A stretch of 34,992 nt of DNA from assembly GCA_020720625.1 (NCBI GenBank), contig DYOH01000035.1, positions 1-34,992 of the forward strand. Direction: 5' to 3'. The notes under the pieces were generated by a model, which saw only the letters and a program-made list of their open reading frames with translations, made no database searches and had not been told where the DNA came from. This DNA is from Acetofilamentum sp. Its GTDB lineage: Bacteria > Bacteroidota > Bacteroidia > Bacteroidales > DYOH01. Each line of letters begins with the position of its first letter. Position 1 is the stretch's first letter. Of the stretch, positions 1-8,780 are shown one piece after another. The translations under genes and the position numbers were made by a program.

Positions 1-47
1 CGCTGGCAGGGGTATAATCATTTTTTCAATCTTTTTAGACTGAACTC
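1..47 (+). repeat. Right half of 131-bp inverted-repeat element (copy 1, cut by window start)
   Basis: These bases match the last 47 bases of the complete copy at 15624-15754. They include the inner arm CGCTGGCAGGGG and the outer arm TTTTTAGACT followed by GAACTC. The left 84 bases of the element lie outside the window. The base run immediately after the element is ATTAAT (48-53), and the same six bases stand just before the partial copy at the other end of the window. Confidence 0.85.
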
Positions 48-502
48 ATTAATGCATTATGCCGTTTTTAAGTCTGGTCTGCTAAGACCAAACTTACTTT
101 TATATAGTACAATTTACATGCTGTCTCTTTTGATAACCAAAATAAATACGTAACACAGTACTTTCAATTATTTTGGGCTATAACAAATGTAAATTTATGA
201 TATAGTTTGGACTATTTTATAAATGAAATGTATATAATTCTCCATGTTGGTCAATGCTCAAATATTTCAGAAATCGCATTACACTCTTCTCCATTCTTAT
301 CTTATAACTATTGAATTCCAGATATATAATCATTTATTTTTTCGTTTTGCAACAAATGCAATCATAACTCGATTTGAATTTTAATGGTTTTTTTCTGCGG
401 AAATTTTATTGCGTGGAGCAACAAAATCAAGTTTGCCGTAAAAATGGAGTATTGAGTTTTTCACATCGGGATATTAGTTGTTGATAATTAAATATCAGAT
501 TT
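48..502. other. Gene-free AT-rich stretch
   Basis: No convincing reading frame was found on either strand. The only structure seen is an interrupted inverted repeat at 69-96 (arms TAAGT-GGTCT and AGACC-ACTTA, four-base loop). It could end a transcript entering from the left, but no strong T-tract follows it. The promoter of the caspase-like gene begins at about 503. Confidence 0.5.
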
Positions 503-533
503 TTTGATTATATAGAATTGTTTTATAATTTTG
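503..533 (+). promoter_or_regulatory. Bacteroidota-type promoter of the caspase-like operon
   Basis: TTTG at 503-506 is separated by 19 bases from TAATTTTG at 526-533. This matches the Bacteroidota consensus TTTG-N19-TAnnTTTG exactly. A transcript would start near 540, just ahead of the ATG at 552. It therefore argues against the in-frame TTG at 531, which lies inside the -7 box. The call rests on consensus match only. Confidence 0.55.
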
Positions 534-551
534 TTTCAGGCTTTAGCCTTA

Positions 552-2795
552 ATGATGAAAAACCCACGAACCATGATTTTTGACTGGAAAAATACTTTTG
601 TGCTTTTGCTTGGAGCATCCGAATTTAAGGACGATTCCATACACGATATTCCGAATGTGAAGGCAAACATCAGAGAGCTGCGAAAAATTCTTCGAAATCC
701 GGATATAATTGGCATTCAAAATATTGTAGATGCCTTGGATTTAACCAAACAAAACACCTTGAAGCGGCTAAGTTCGGTACTCGACAATGCCAATAGAATT
801 GACAAAACCTTGATAGTTTATTACGCCGGTCATGGCATTATGTCGCCAGAGAATGGATATAAAGTTTATTTGGCCACCAAAGATATAGATAATAAAAATC
901 CCGATATTGATGGTATTGGGCTTGATTATTTGGCCGGAAAAATTAAAAATTGCTTTGCAGGCAGAAAAATTCTCATACTCGATGCCTGTCATAGCGGACA
1001 GATTGTTGGCTTAATGTCTAATGTCCATAATCTTTACAGCACAAATCTCGATAAAGTACTTAGTGCATCTAATAATCAAGACGTTCAGGGAGTATATGTT
1101 TTAGCATCTGCTGGCGAAAACGAGGTTTCTTTGTACCCGGTTGATAAGCCTAACGAGCCAACATTTTTTACCGGAAAATTTATCGATATTCTTCAAAATG
1201 GTTTAAACACTGCCCACGAATTTATTTCTATGGATGAAATTTTCAAGGAGTTGTATCATCATGCCCGTTTAAATAAGTTTCCAGAGCCTATTAAGCGGTC
1301 GCATGATTTGAGCGGCGACTTTAAAATAGCTTTAAATAAACAATATAGTAGTGAAAAAAAGGAACTTAGTCTTCTAATTCAGAATAGAGCAAGTCTACAG
1401 GCAATTAGTGAGTTTGCCGAAAAAATTAATAATCCTGAATTGAAAATGGCTGCTGCGGATTATATTTACCAGACCAAAGAGCTAAATGCATGGAAAAGAG
1501 CACATAAAAAGGATGTTGAGTCGGCCTACAGGCAGTTTCTCCGGGCATTTCCCGGTAGTCGTTTCGAAGCTGAAGCAAATAAGCAATTGCAAAAGATAAG
1601 CGACCAGGAAGATTGGTACTGGGTAAAGAAAGAGAATAAACCCGAAACATACAAGGAATATTTGCGTAAATATCCTGCAGGAATGTTTGCAACCACTGCC
1701 AGAAAAAAAATTTTGCATCTGAGGGATGAAGAAAGATGGCTACAAGCTTTTGCCACAAATACACGTAAATCTTTTATTGATTATCTAACCGATTTTCACA
1801 GTGGCGAACACTACGACGAAGCGATTCAAAAAATAGAAGACCTTAAACCCAAGTCTAATTTGCTGATATTTAAAAGTAAGCAGGAAAGCGTAGACATATT
1901 GCTTTTCAAGGCAGAGATGTCGGAAGCAAAAGGAAATAATAAAGATGCACGCGAATACTATGCTGCTGCACTAAAACTTGCACCCGCTAATCCGTTTTTA
2001 AAATCCAGATTGGTTGCACTTAGGGGTATTAAATCTGAAAAGGAGCAAAAAGCAAAGCCTAAAGTTAGAATTGTTTGGCCAAAAGTAACCCGATTTACTG
2101 TTTTATTACTGATTTTTTCATTAATCCTTATTTTTGCAATTAATTATAGGTCCGACGATACTTTTTCTTACACTCAGGAAATGTTGCAAAAAGCCAAAAC
2201 TGAAGCTAACGAAAAACGTTTTGATGCCGCATTGCTTACAATTACCGAATTGAGCAAAACAAACAACAGCGATAGCATTATGCGCTATAAATCTTTTTAC
2301 GAGGCAAAATTAGAAGCCTTAAATGAAAAATTGGCCATCTGGCTGCAAGATTTTGAGTGGTACACTCAGCACGATGAATTTGGTAAAGCATCTTCAATTA
2401 TTGATTCTCTAAGCGCGAATCATTTTCCTAACGATAAACTAATTATTTTGAACGAAAAGCTTGAAATACGGAAGAAGAATTTGATTCATACATATTTGCG
2501 AAAAGCAGATTTACTGGCAGAAACAGAAGAAAGCTATTTATCTGCACTAAATCACTATCAGCAGGCATTAGCCTATTCGCCTTCTAATGCTTTGCTAAAG
2601 AATAGAATAAAGCAGCTAAACGAAAAATTAGACGATGCTTTTAATAAGCATATTAAAAGAGCTAAGCTTTTCATGAAATCCAGGATTGGCAAACTTGATG
2701 CTCAAAGGGAATTGGACAAGGCATTACTATTGAAACCAAATGATGCTGAGTTAATAAACTTATTAGATGAATTAAGCGCAAATGAAAACTATTAA
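552..2795 (+). CDS. Membrane-anchored caspase-like (C14) protease with TPR-like repeats
   Basis: This 747-residue protein has an N-terminal caspase/metacaspase fold (about residues 15-250). The catalytic dyad is visible as His94 in YYAGHG and Cys146 in LILDACHSG. Three degenerate repeats of about 40 residues follow, each starting near a Trp (about 313, 353 and 395) and carrying a YL..YP-like core, then a TPR. A single membrane helix lies near 513-531, preceded by a strongly basic stretch, and the rest (about 535-747) is TPR-like. There is no signal peptide, so the positive-inside rule puts the caspase in the cytoplasm and the TPR tail in the periplasm (inference). ATG 552 is chosen over TTG 531 because the promoter overlaps the latter; ATG 573 is also possible. 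The gene overlaps the next by 14 bases, implying translational coupling. The substrate is unknown. Related caspase proteins are known in bacterial conflict and programmed-death systems. Confidence 0.85.
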   Translation: MMKNPRTMIFDWKNTFVLLLGASEFKDDSIHDIPNVKANIRELRKILRNPDIIGIQNIVDALDLTKQNTLKRLSSVLDNANRIDKTLIVYYAGHGIMSPENGYKVYLATKDIDNKNPDIDGIGLDYLAGKIKNCFAGRKILILDACHSGQIVGLMSNVHNLYSTNLDKVLSASNNQDVQGVYVLASAGENEVSLYPVDKPNEPTFFTGKFIDILQNGLNTAHEFISMDEIFKELYHHARLNKFPEPIKRSHDLSGDFKIALNKQYSSEKKELSLLIQNRASLQAISEFAEKINNPELKMAAADYIYQTKELNAWKRAHKKDVESAYRQFLRAFPGSRFEAEANKQLQKISDQEDWYWVKKENKPETYKEYLRKYPAGMFATTARKKILHLRDEERWLQAFATNTRKSFIDYLTDFHSGEHYDEAIQKIEDLKPKSNLLIFKSKQESVDILLFKAEMSEAKGNNKDAREYYAAALKLAPANPFLKSRLVALRGIKSEKEQKAKPKVRIVWPKVTRFTVLLLIFSLILIFAINYRSDDTFSYTQEMLQKAKTEANEKRFDAALLTITELSKTNNSDSIMRYKSFYEAKLEALNEKLAIWLQDFEWYTQHDEFGKASSIIDSLSANHFPNDKLIILNEKLEIRKKNLIHTYLRKADLLAETEESYLSALNHYQQALAYSPSNALLKNRIKQLNEKLDDAFNKHIKRAKLFMKSRIGKLDAQRELDKALLLKPNDAELINLLDELSANENY

Positions 2796-3816
2796 TTATA
2801 TTTTTCTTTCAGTTTTTGGGCTTTTTGTTAGCCAATTTAGTTTGTTGAATGCCCAACAACCGATTATAAATTATATTGAGCAAGGGGATGTGGAATTTCG
2901 GAGTGGTAATTATTTGCAAGCGATAGATAATTATCGCATTGCAATTATGGATTATCCTGAGAATACCAAGATTAAGCAGAAATTAAAAAATGCCGAAAAA
3001 TGTCATAGTGCTATTGACTCTATTGAATTACTTGTTCAAAGAGGTTTGCTTGATGCGGCAAGAATGAAAGTGGCAATGGTTTTAGGATTAAACTCCTTTG
3101 ATAAGAGAGTCCAGATTTATTACGAGAATATTATTCAGTTACTTAGAAATAAGCCATTTGGGATGGAATATGTAAGTGGTAAGCAACTTTCGAATGGACT
3201 GTTTGTAGGCGATTTTTTTATGATGGAAAATGAAGTTTCAGTGAAGCAATATGCTGATTTTTTAAATCAAGCAAATCCAAATAAGGAAAATTTATTAAAA
3301 TATATCGATTTGATAAATCAACCACAAATTTTGGTTCTTAATGATAAGTTTTTTGCAAAAGAAGGCCATGAAAATATGCCAGTTGTAAATGTAAGTTGGT
3401 ATGGTGCAAAAGCTTATGCCAATTTCTATGGCTACGATTTGCCCACTAGCTGGGAGTGGGAGAGAGTTGCTTTTGAACAGAGTTTGCTAAACGAAAATTT
3501 TTTGGAAAATGCTTGGTTTATGCATAACTCAGGCAATCGGATGCAAGCTGCGAATGCCATGGCTTGTTCCAATTGTTTGTTTGCTAATTTGTACGGAAAT
3601 GTTTGGGAATGGACCAATGATTGCTATCAGGCAAAGGGAGTATATATGGTAGGATGCTACTACCATACCATTGTTGGTGGTTGTTTTAGAACTAATCAGG
3701 CCAAAATAAATCAGTTTATAGACCATCAGCGAAGCGAAACAATGCTAGAAACCATTGGTTTTAGGTGTGTTACAAGAATCGACGAATTTATTGTTTCAAA
3801 AAGGCCATCTTTCTAA
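2782..3816 (+). CDS. Exported TPR plus SUMF1/FGE-sulfatase-fold protein
   Basis: The 344-residue product starts with a signal peptide (cleavage probably after Ala24 in LLNA-QQ), followed by one clear TPR (about 32-66). A formylglycine-generating-enzyme-like (SUMF1, C-type-lectin-related) domain spans about 120-335. Family marks are PVVNVSWYGAKAYA, the helix LPTSWEWERVA, GNVWEWTND at 272-280 and a closing IGFRC. The usual RGGSW is replaced by VGGCF near residue 297, and the C-x4-C catalytic pair of true sulfatase-activating enzymes is not seen there. A binding or structural role is therefore more likely than catalysis. It overlaps the caspase gene by 14 bases and would sit in the periplasm with the caspase's TPR tail, suggesting a functional pair. 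Its 3' end overlaps the convergent HupE-like gene by 21 bases. Confidence 0.85.
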   Translation: MKTINYIFLSVFGLFVSQFSLLNAQQPIINYIEQGDVEFRSGNYLQAIDNYRIAIMDYPENTKIKQKLKNAEKCHSAIDSIELLVQRGLLDAARMKVAMVLGLNSFDKRVQIYYENIIQLLRNKPFGMEYVSGKQLSNGLFVGDFFMMENEVSVKQYADFLNQANPNKENLLKYIDLINQPQILVLNDKFFAKEGHENMPVVNVSWYGAKAYANFYGYDLPTSWEWERVAFEQSLLNENFLENAWFMHNSGNRMQAANAMACSNCLFANLYGNVWEWTNDCYQAKGVYMVGCYYHTIVGGCFRTNQAKINQFIDHQRSETMLETIGFRCVTRIDEFIVSKRPSF

Positions 3817-4380
3817 ACTCAGTATTAGTGCAACTCCAAGCGAAGCTCCTGATAAAACCAGATTTAACTCTCTTTTGGGGCTTTTAATAAATTTATGCAG
3901 GATTGTGCTGATAATTAATACTGTTAATACAATGGCAATTTGCCCAAGTTCCAATCCAATATTGAAAGCAAAAAGGGGTTTTACTATGCTGGCCTCTCTG
4001 CCTAGCAGGCTTTGTAAATAATTTGAGAAACCCATGCCGTGTATTAATCCAAAAAATAAGGCCATGGCGTATTTTAATCGGTGCAGTTTTACCGAGAATG
4101 TATTACCTTTGTAATAAAAATTAGCAACGGCTGACAATATTATGGTAAGCGGAATTAAAAATTCTATCAAATCTGGTTTTATTGGAATAATTTTTAGGGT
4201 GGCCAAGGCAAGTGTTATGGAGTGTCCTAGTGTAAAGGCTGTTATCAAGATCAGCACATGTTTCCAATCGCTTAATAAATATACGGCACTTAGCGAAATT
4301 AAGAATAATATATGGTCGTAGCCGGCAAAGTCCGCAATGTGTTCAAAGCCTAAAGTTAGATATAATTCAAAAATACTCAT
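3796..4380 (-). CDS. HupE/UreJ-type integral membrane protein
   Basis: This is a 194-residue polytopic membrane protein with about six hydrophobic helices. It opens with the motif GFEHIADFAGYDHILF (His14, Asp22, His23), characteristic of the HupE/UreJ_2 family, and has a second histidine motif, TLGHSITL. HupE/UreJ proteins are linked to nickel or other metal traffic in hydrogenase and urease clusters. No hydrogenase or urease gene is present here, so the substrate is not assigned. The start is firm because the metal-binding motif begins at residue 11. The gene is antisense to both flanks: its 3' end overlaps the SUMF1-like gene by 21 bases, and its ATG shares two bases with the divergent ATG of the DUF6702 gene. 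No space remains for a conventional promoter outside coding DNA. Confidence 0.85.
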   Translation of the reverse strand: MSIFELYLTLGFEHIADFAGYDHILFLISLSAVYLLSDWKHVLILITAFTLGHSITLALATLKIIPIKPDLIEFLIPLTIILSAVANFYYKGNTFSVKLHRLKYAMALFFGLIHGMGFSNYLQSLLGREASIVKPLFAFNIGLELGQIAIVLTVLIISTILHKFIKSPKRELNLVLSGASLGVALILSLERWPF

Positions 4381-4867
4381 GACTCAGTTTTATATTTTTT
4401 ATTTGTTTTTGTTGATGAATTTGCATCCCGTTCATGTTTCGTTGGTAAACGTGGAGATGAGCAAAAATAAGCATTCTTTTGAGATTACCGCCAAGTTTTT
4501 TAAAGATGATTTTCAAACAATTATACTCCATAAAACTGGGTTCTCTATTGATATTCATTCTGCTATCCTGGTAGATGCCGAAAAGAAAGCTGTTTGCGAT
4601 TATATGAATGAACATTTAAAATTTAATTGGCAGGCAGCCGAATATTCGTTTATTTCTTGCACAAAAAAGCAAATCGACGAGCTTTCTGTATGGTATTTCA
4701 TAAAAATTCCTATAAAACAATCTAAAGGTAGTTTAGAAATAAGAAATTCATTACTTTTGGATTTATATAACGACCAAAGCAATTTGTTTATTTTTAGTTA
4801 TCCTGAAAACGAAATATCTCATATTTTCAATAATAAAAAAAGACAAACTGTTTTCGAAATTCCGTAA
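4379..4867 (+). CDS. DUF6702-family exported protein
   Basis: This 162-residue protein begins with a short hydrophobic export segment (MTQFYIFYLFLLMNL) followed by HPVHVSLVNVEM and FEITAKFFKDDFQ. These are the marks of the Bacteroidota family DUF6702, a periplasmic beta-rich protein of unknown function. In this phylum, as I recall it, the family often neighbours HupE/UreJ-like genes, which fits the arrangement. An upstream in-frame ATG at 4337 exists, but starting there would put a charged, unrelated sequence ahead of the export signal, so 4379 is preferred. Its start codon overlaps the divergent HupE start (CATG), so transcription must come from within or beyond hupE. Confidence 0.7.
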   Translation: MTQFYIFYLFLLMNLHPVHVSLVNVEMSKNKHSFEITAKFFKDDFQTIILHKTGFSIDIHSAILVDAEKKAVCDYMNEHLKFNWQAAEYSFISCTKKQIDELSVWYFIKIPIKQSKGSLEIRNSLLLDLYNDQSNLFIFSYPENEISHIFNNKKRQTVFEIP

Positions 4868-4917
4868 TTTTTTGGATGCAAGGGCATCAATGCAATACGA
4901 TTTTTTTGTATAATTTA

Positions 4918-4946
4918 TTGAATTAATGTTGTTTCCGGTATCTTGA
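4918..4946 (+). promoter_or_regulatory. Possible promoter for the T9SS cargo gene
   Basis: TTG at 4918-4920 and TATCTTGA at 4939-4946 are 18 bases apart. This is a partial match to TTTG-N19-TAnnTTTG. The ATG at 4972 follows 25 bases later, preceded by a purine-rich AAAGAGAG ribosome-binding stretch. Confidence 0.3.
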
Positions 4947-4971
4947 ATTTATTTTTTTAAAAAAAAGAGAG

Positions 4972-7575
4972 ATGAAAAAGAATGTTCTTTTGATAATATT
5001 TGTTTTATTGGCAATTCGACTTTCTGCTACACATAATAGAGGCGGACAGATAGTTTACCAGCAAGTATCAGATTTAACTTATAAAATAACTGTGATTACT
5101 TATACAAGCACAAAGCCTTATGTTGCCGATAGAGATTTTCTGGATGTATATTTTGGCGATGGTACTTTTGCGACAGTGCCTAGAGTGGAGCAAATTTTTT
5201 TTGATGAATATGAGTATAAGCAAAATACTTATATTGTTTACCATACCTATCCGGGAGCCGGAACATACGAAATTGTGATGGAAGACCCAAACAGGAATGC
5301 TGATGTGGTAAATATTCCAGGTTCGGTAAACGTAGTTTTTACAATCAAAACTACCTTACAGATAAATCCGGCGCTAGGCTATAATAATACGCCTATTTTG
5401 CTAAATTCACCAATGGATATTGCCGCCAAAGACCGCTTGTTTATTCATAATCCGGGTGCCTACGACTCCGATGGCGACAGTTTAGCTTATAAACTAGTTG
5501 TTTGTTTGGGCGAAAATGGCGAACCAATTTCAAATTATCAGTTTCCCGAATCTAGCAACAGACCTATTTTTGTGGATTCCATTACTGGCGATTTAATCTG
5601 GGATGCGCCAATAAAGCTCGGAAGTTACAATGTGGCTATTGAAATTAGTGAGTTCAGAAGCGGAGTAAAAATTGGTCGAATTATTCGGGATATGCAGATT
5701 ACTGTTTATGATAGCGATAATTATCCCCCCGAATTTTCTATCTTGGATACCATTTGCGTGGTTGCTGGCGACACAGCTCGTTTTCAGGTGGCTGCCATAG
5801 ATTCATCATACAATAAAATTACGCTTACTGCTTCAGGTGGTCCTTTTGAATTCGAAAGCGATTTTGCAATTTTCGAGTCTACTCCCTCTTTGGGATATGT
5901 AACGGGGCGATTTACCTGGCCTACATCTTGTTCTCATGCTCGATTAAGACCGTATCAGATTACCATAAAAGCCATCGACGACGACCCTAGTGTGCCATTG
6001 GTTAATTTTACCAGTGCATTTATTAAGGTAATAGCTCCACCTATTACTGGTTTGACCGCAGAAGCGTCCAATAGCACTATCGAACTAAGTTGGGACAAAG
6101 TAGACTGCTCTAAAGCATCCGGTTATAGAATATATCGAAGAGAAAATTCTTCAGGCTTTGCTCCAGAGTATTGCCAAACTGGCATTCCATCAGAATTTGG
6201 CTACCAAAAAATTTATCAAACCAAAGGTTTAGACGAAATTAGTTTTTTGGACAATAATAAGGGACTTGGCTTGTTTCAGGGGCACGAATATTGCTACCGT
6301 GTTGTGCTTTACTTCGAAGATGGTTCTGAAAGCAAAGTTTCGGACGAAATTTGTGCAAGTCCGGTGCGTGGCATTCCTATTTTTACAAAAATATCTGTTT
6401 TAGAAACGGATGTTAGTAACGGACAAATTGCCATTAATTGGTTAAAACCATCTGATTTTGATTCTATTGCAGCACCGGGTCCTTATAAATATTTGCTTTA
6501 CAGGTCAGAGGGCATTTGGGGCGAAAACCTGCTACTTATTGATTCTCTTGATGGTGCCGATAACACAAGTTATTTAGACAAGCAAATCAATACGTTCGAA
6601 AATGCATATTCCTATTCTGTTGAGTTTATAAATAATCAGCCTGGCAATCGTTTCTTAATAGGTAGTCCGCAAGTTGCATCTTCTAGTTTTTTAAAATTAG
6701 CACCGGCCGATAACAGTATTGTTTTTACGTTCGAAAAAAATGTTCCATGGATTGATACTGCATTTACTGTTTTTGCTTACAACAAAAGTTCTCTGGTTTT
6801 CGATTCATTATTTACTGCTGCCGAGGATACTTTTAAACTGAAAGGTTTAAGCAATGGTATCGAATATTGCTATCGCGTGCTAAATCATGCTTATTATTCT
6901 GCTGATTTTGTTTTGGATACGATTTCAAATTTTACTCAAATTAACTGTGCAAGCCCCATCGATACTATTCCTCCTTGTGCCCCTCCGCTGCAGGTTATCA
7001 GCGAGTGCGATAGTTTTTATAATCAATTAACCTGGTATATGCCAATACATATTTGTGGCGAAGAGGCTGTGCAGTATAATGTATTCTACAAATCGGATTA
7101 TAATGGAGATTGGCAATTATTGCAGGAGATTAACAACGAGAGCGATACATCGGCTGTTCATTACCCAATAGAGAAATTGGCTGCCTGCTATTATGTTCAG
7201 GCAGTAGATTCTTTTGGAAACAAAAGTCTCCCTACTAATGTGGTATGTGTAGATGTGTGCAATTCTGTTTATGAGCTACCAAATATTTTTACCCCTAATG
7301 GCGATGGTATTAATGATTTTTTTATTCCTGTAAAAAACGACTTTGTAGTTAAGGTGGATATGAAAATTTATAACCGCTATGGAGTTTTGGTTTTTGAAAC
7401 AGATAACCCTGATATTGATTGGGATGGAAAGGATGTTAATACCGGAAGGCCTGTTACGCCTGGTGTTTACTATTATATGTGCGATGTTTATGAACCAAGG
7501 CTTATAGGGATTATTCCACGACATATAAATGGCTTTGTGCATGTAGTAAAGCAGAAAGAGCAATTTAAGGAATAA
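4972..7575 (+). CDS. Large secreted protein with gliding-motility-type C-terminal (CHU_C) T9SS sorting domain
   Basis: The 867-residue protein has a Sec signal peptide (about 1-20, before THNRGG). The N-terminal beta-rich module is of the kind seen in Bacteroidota surface proteins. Several fibronectin-III-like segments start near residue 354 (PPITGLTAEAS, IELSW, YRIYRRE) and near 470, 600 and 680. It ends in a type-B/CHU_C sorting domain (about 767-862) with IFTPNGDGINDFF, IYNRYGVLVFE, DWDGKD and GVYYY. In this family the C-terminal domain routes proteins through the type IX secretion system to the surface or medium. The role is probably adhesive or structural; no catalytic motif was seen. 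The next gene starts at the base after its stop codon, so the two are co-transcribed. Confidence 0.9.
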   Translation: MKKNVLLIIFVLLAIRLSATHNRGGQIVYQQVSDLTYKITVITYTSTKPYVADRDFLDVYFGDGTFATVPRVEQIFFDEYEYKQNTYIVYHTYPGAGTYEIVMEDPNRNADVVNIPGSVNVVFTIKTTLQINPALGYNNTPILLNSPMDIAAKDRLFIHNPGAYDSDGDSLAYKLVVCLGENGEPISNYQFPESSNRPIFVDSITGDLIWDAPIKLGSYNVAIEISEFRSGVKIGRIIRDMQITVYDSDNYPPEFSILDTICVVAGDTARFQVAAIDSSYNKITLTASGGPFEFESDFAIFESTPSLGYVTGRFTWPTSCSHARLRPYQITIKAIDDDPSVPLVNFTSAFIKVIAPPITGLTAEASNSTIELSWDKVDCSKASGYRIYRRENSSGFAPEYCQTGIPSEFGYQKIYQTKGLDEISFLDNNKGLGLFQGHEYCYRVVLYFEDGSESKVSDEICASPVRGIPIFTKISVLETDVSNGQIAINWLKPSDFDSIAAPGPYKYLLYRSEGIWGENLLLIDSLDGADNTSYLDKQINTFENAYSYSVEFINNQPGNRFLIGSPQVASSSFLKLAPADNSIVFTFEKNVPWIDTAFTVFAYNKSSLVFDSLFTAAEDTFKLKGLSNGIEYCYRVLNHAYYSADFVLDTISNFTQINCASPIDTIPPCAPPLQVISECDSFYNQLTWYMPIHICGEEAVQYNVFYKSDYNGDWQLLQEINNESDTSAVHYPIEKLAACYYVQAVDSFGNKSLPTNVVCVDVCNSVYELPNIFTPNGDGINDFFIPVKNDFVVKVDMKIYNRYGVLVFETDNPDIDWDGKDVNTGRPVTPGVYYYMCDVYEPRLIGIIPRHINGFVHVVKQKEQFKE

Positions 7576-8754
7576 ATGCGCCATTGCTTATTTTTATTGG
7601 TTTTTATACTCATAAGTTTGATTGCCAGGCCGCAAGACGAACAGCATTTGGCTGCATTTTATGCATATAAATATACGGGAAATGCGGATTCTGCTTTTTT
7701 TTATGCTCAGAAAATTATACATGAAAATGTGCACGAAGATGCTACGCGCTTTTATATTTCTTTTTTAAGCACAACAAAGCCTTTAATGGCTCTGAATTTA
7801 ATGCATTATTATGCAGATTATTTTGATTTTAACATGGAACTGGCCAAATATTACGCTTCAAAGAATTTTTACGATTCGGCCATTTTTTTTCTAAGCCATT
7901 ACCTAAATACGTATCAGCGAAAAAGTCAATCGGCACTATATTCCGAACCCGAATTTGCAGAGTTACAAAAATCGGTACAATGGAAACATTTAATGTCGAA
8001 AGATTATGATACGCCTGCTTTGAAACTTGCTTTTGAAGTAAATTTTTTGATGAAAATTGGAAACAAGGCTAAAGCATTGCAATTGCTCGACGAATTTTTG
8101 CTAAAGTATAAGAATCATCAGATTTACGCACAAAGGGCCGAAATTTTGTTTTTATTAGAAGATTATCGTGCTGCTCTGGCCGATTACGAAAGGGCATATC
8201 GTCTTTTGGCTCTTTCGGAGTATAAAATGGGAATGGCGCTTGCCTTATTTTCATTAAAAAAATACGCAAAAGCATCAAAATATTTGGCAGATTTACTCAA
8301 AAAGGAAAAATACAATTTTAGGGCTATGGAAGTGATGGTTTTTAGTGCTTACCATTCAAAAGATTTTGATTTGGCAGAAAAGTATGCGCTACAATACTCA
8401 AAACTGATTGATAACGATAGTATTGAATTTAAATTGGCGCAAATTTATTATCAAAAATTTGATTTCTTCTCTTCCTTAATGCATGTAAATAAGGCTATTA
8501 GATTAAATTCCTTTCAAGAAGAGTATTACAAACTGAGAGGGCAAATTTATTATCAGAATAAAAACTATATAGTTGCCGAACAAGATTTTACGCTATACCT
8601 TGATTTTAATCCAAGAGATGCCGAAATATTGTTTTTGCGGGGAGAGAGCAGATATTTTCTAAACAAGCCTGAGCAGGCATGCAAAGATTGGAAGTCGGCG
8701 GCAAAATACAATTATTCGCCTGCGGTTAAAAATTTCGCCTTGTATTGCAAGTAG
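7576..8754 (+). CDS. Exported tetratricopeptide-repeat protein
   Basis: The 392-residue product has a signal peptide (MRHCLFLLVFILISLIARPQ) and then helical TPR repeats over most of its length. The best ones are near 20-60, 150-260 and 285-390, with typical Y/A/L spacing such as YRAALADYERAYRL and NYIVAEQDFTLYLDFNP. There is no membrane helix or enzyme domain, so it is a periplasmic protein-protein scaffold. It starts directly after the stop of the T9SS cargo gene and ends 26 bases before the serine-hydrolase ATG. It may assist assembly or secretion of the upstream cargo; that is inference from order only. Confidence 0.75.
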   Translation: MRHCLFLLVFILISLIARPQDEQHLAAFYAYKYTGNADSAFFYAQKIIHENVHEDATRFYISFLSTTKPLMALNLMHYYADYFDFNMELAKYYASKNFYDSAIFFLSHYLNTYQRKSQSALYSEPEFAELQKSVQWKHLMSKDYDTPALKLAFEVNFLMKIGNKAKALQLLDEFLLKYKNHQIYAQRAEILFLLEDYRAALADYERAYRLLALSEYKMGMALALFSLKKYAKASKYLADLLKKEKYNFRAMEVMVFSAYHSKDFDLAEKYALQYSKLIDNDSIEFKLAQIYYQKFDFFSSLMHVNKAIRLNSFQEEYYKLRGQIYYQNKNYIVAEQDFTLYLDFNPRDAEILFLRGESRYFLNKPEQACKDWKSAAKYNYSPAVKNFALYCK

Positions 8755-8780
8755 CTTATTTTATCATTTACAATATACAC

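Noticed and set aside
531-551. TTG start extending the caspase-like protein by seven residues
   Set aside because: The TTG lies within the -7 promoter box (TAATTTTG, 526-533), and an ATG-ATG pair follows at 552.
2782-3816. SUMF1/FGE-fold protein as the variable protein of a diversity-generating retroelement
   Set aside because: No reverse transcriptase, template repeat or adenine-biased variable repeat was found in the window.
3755-4021. Plus-strand 88-residue frame inside the hupE-like gene
   Set aside because: It is antisense to a well-supported membrane protein gene and has no recognisable features.
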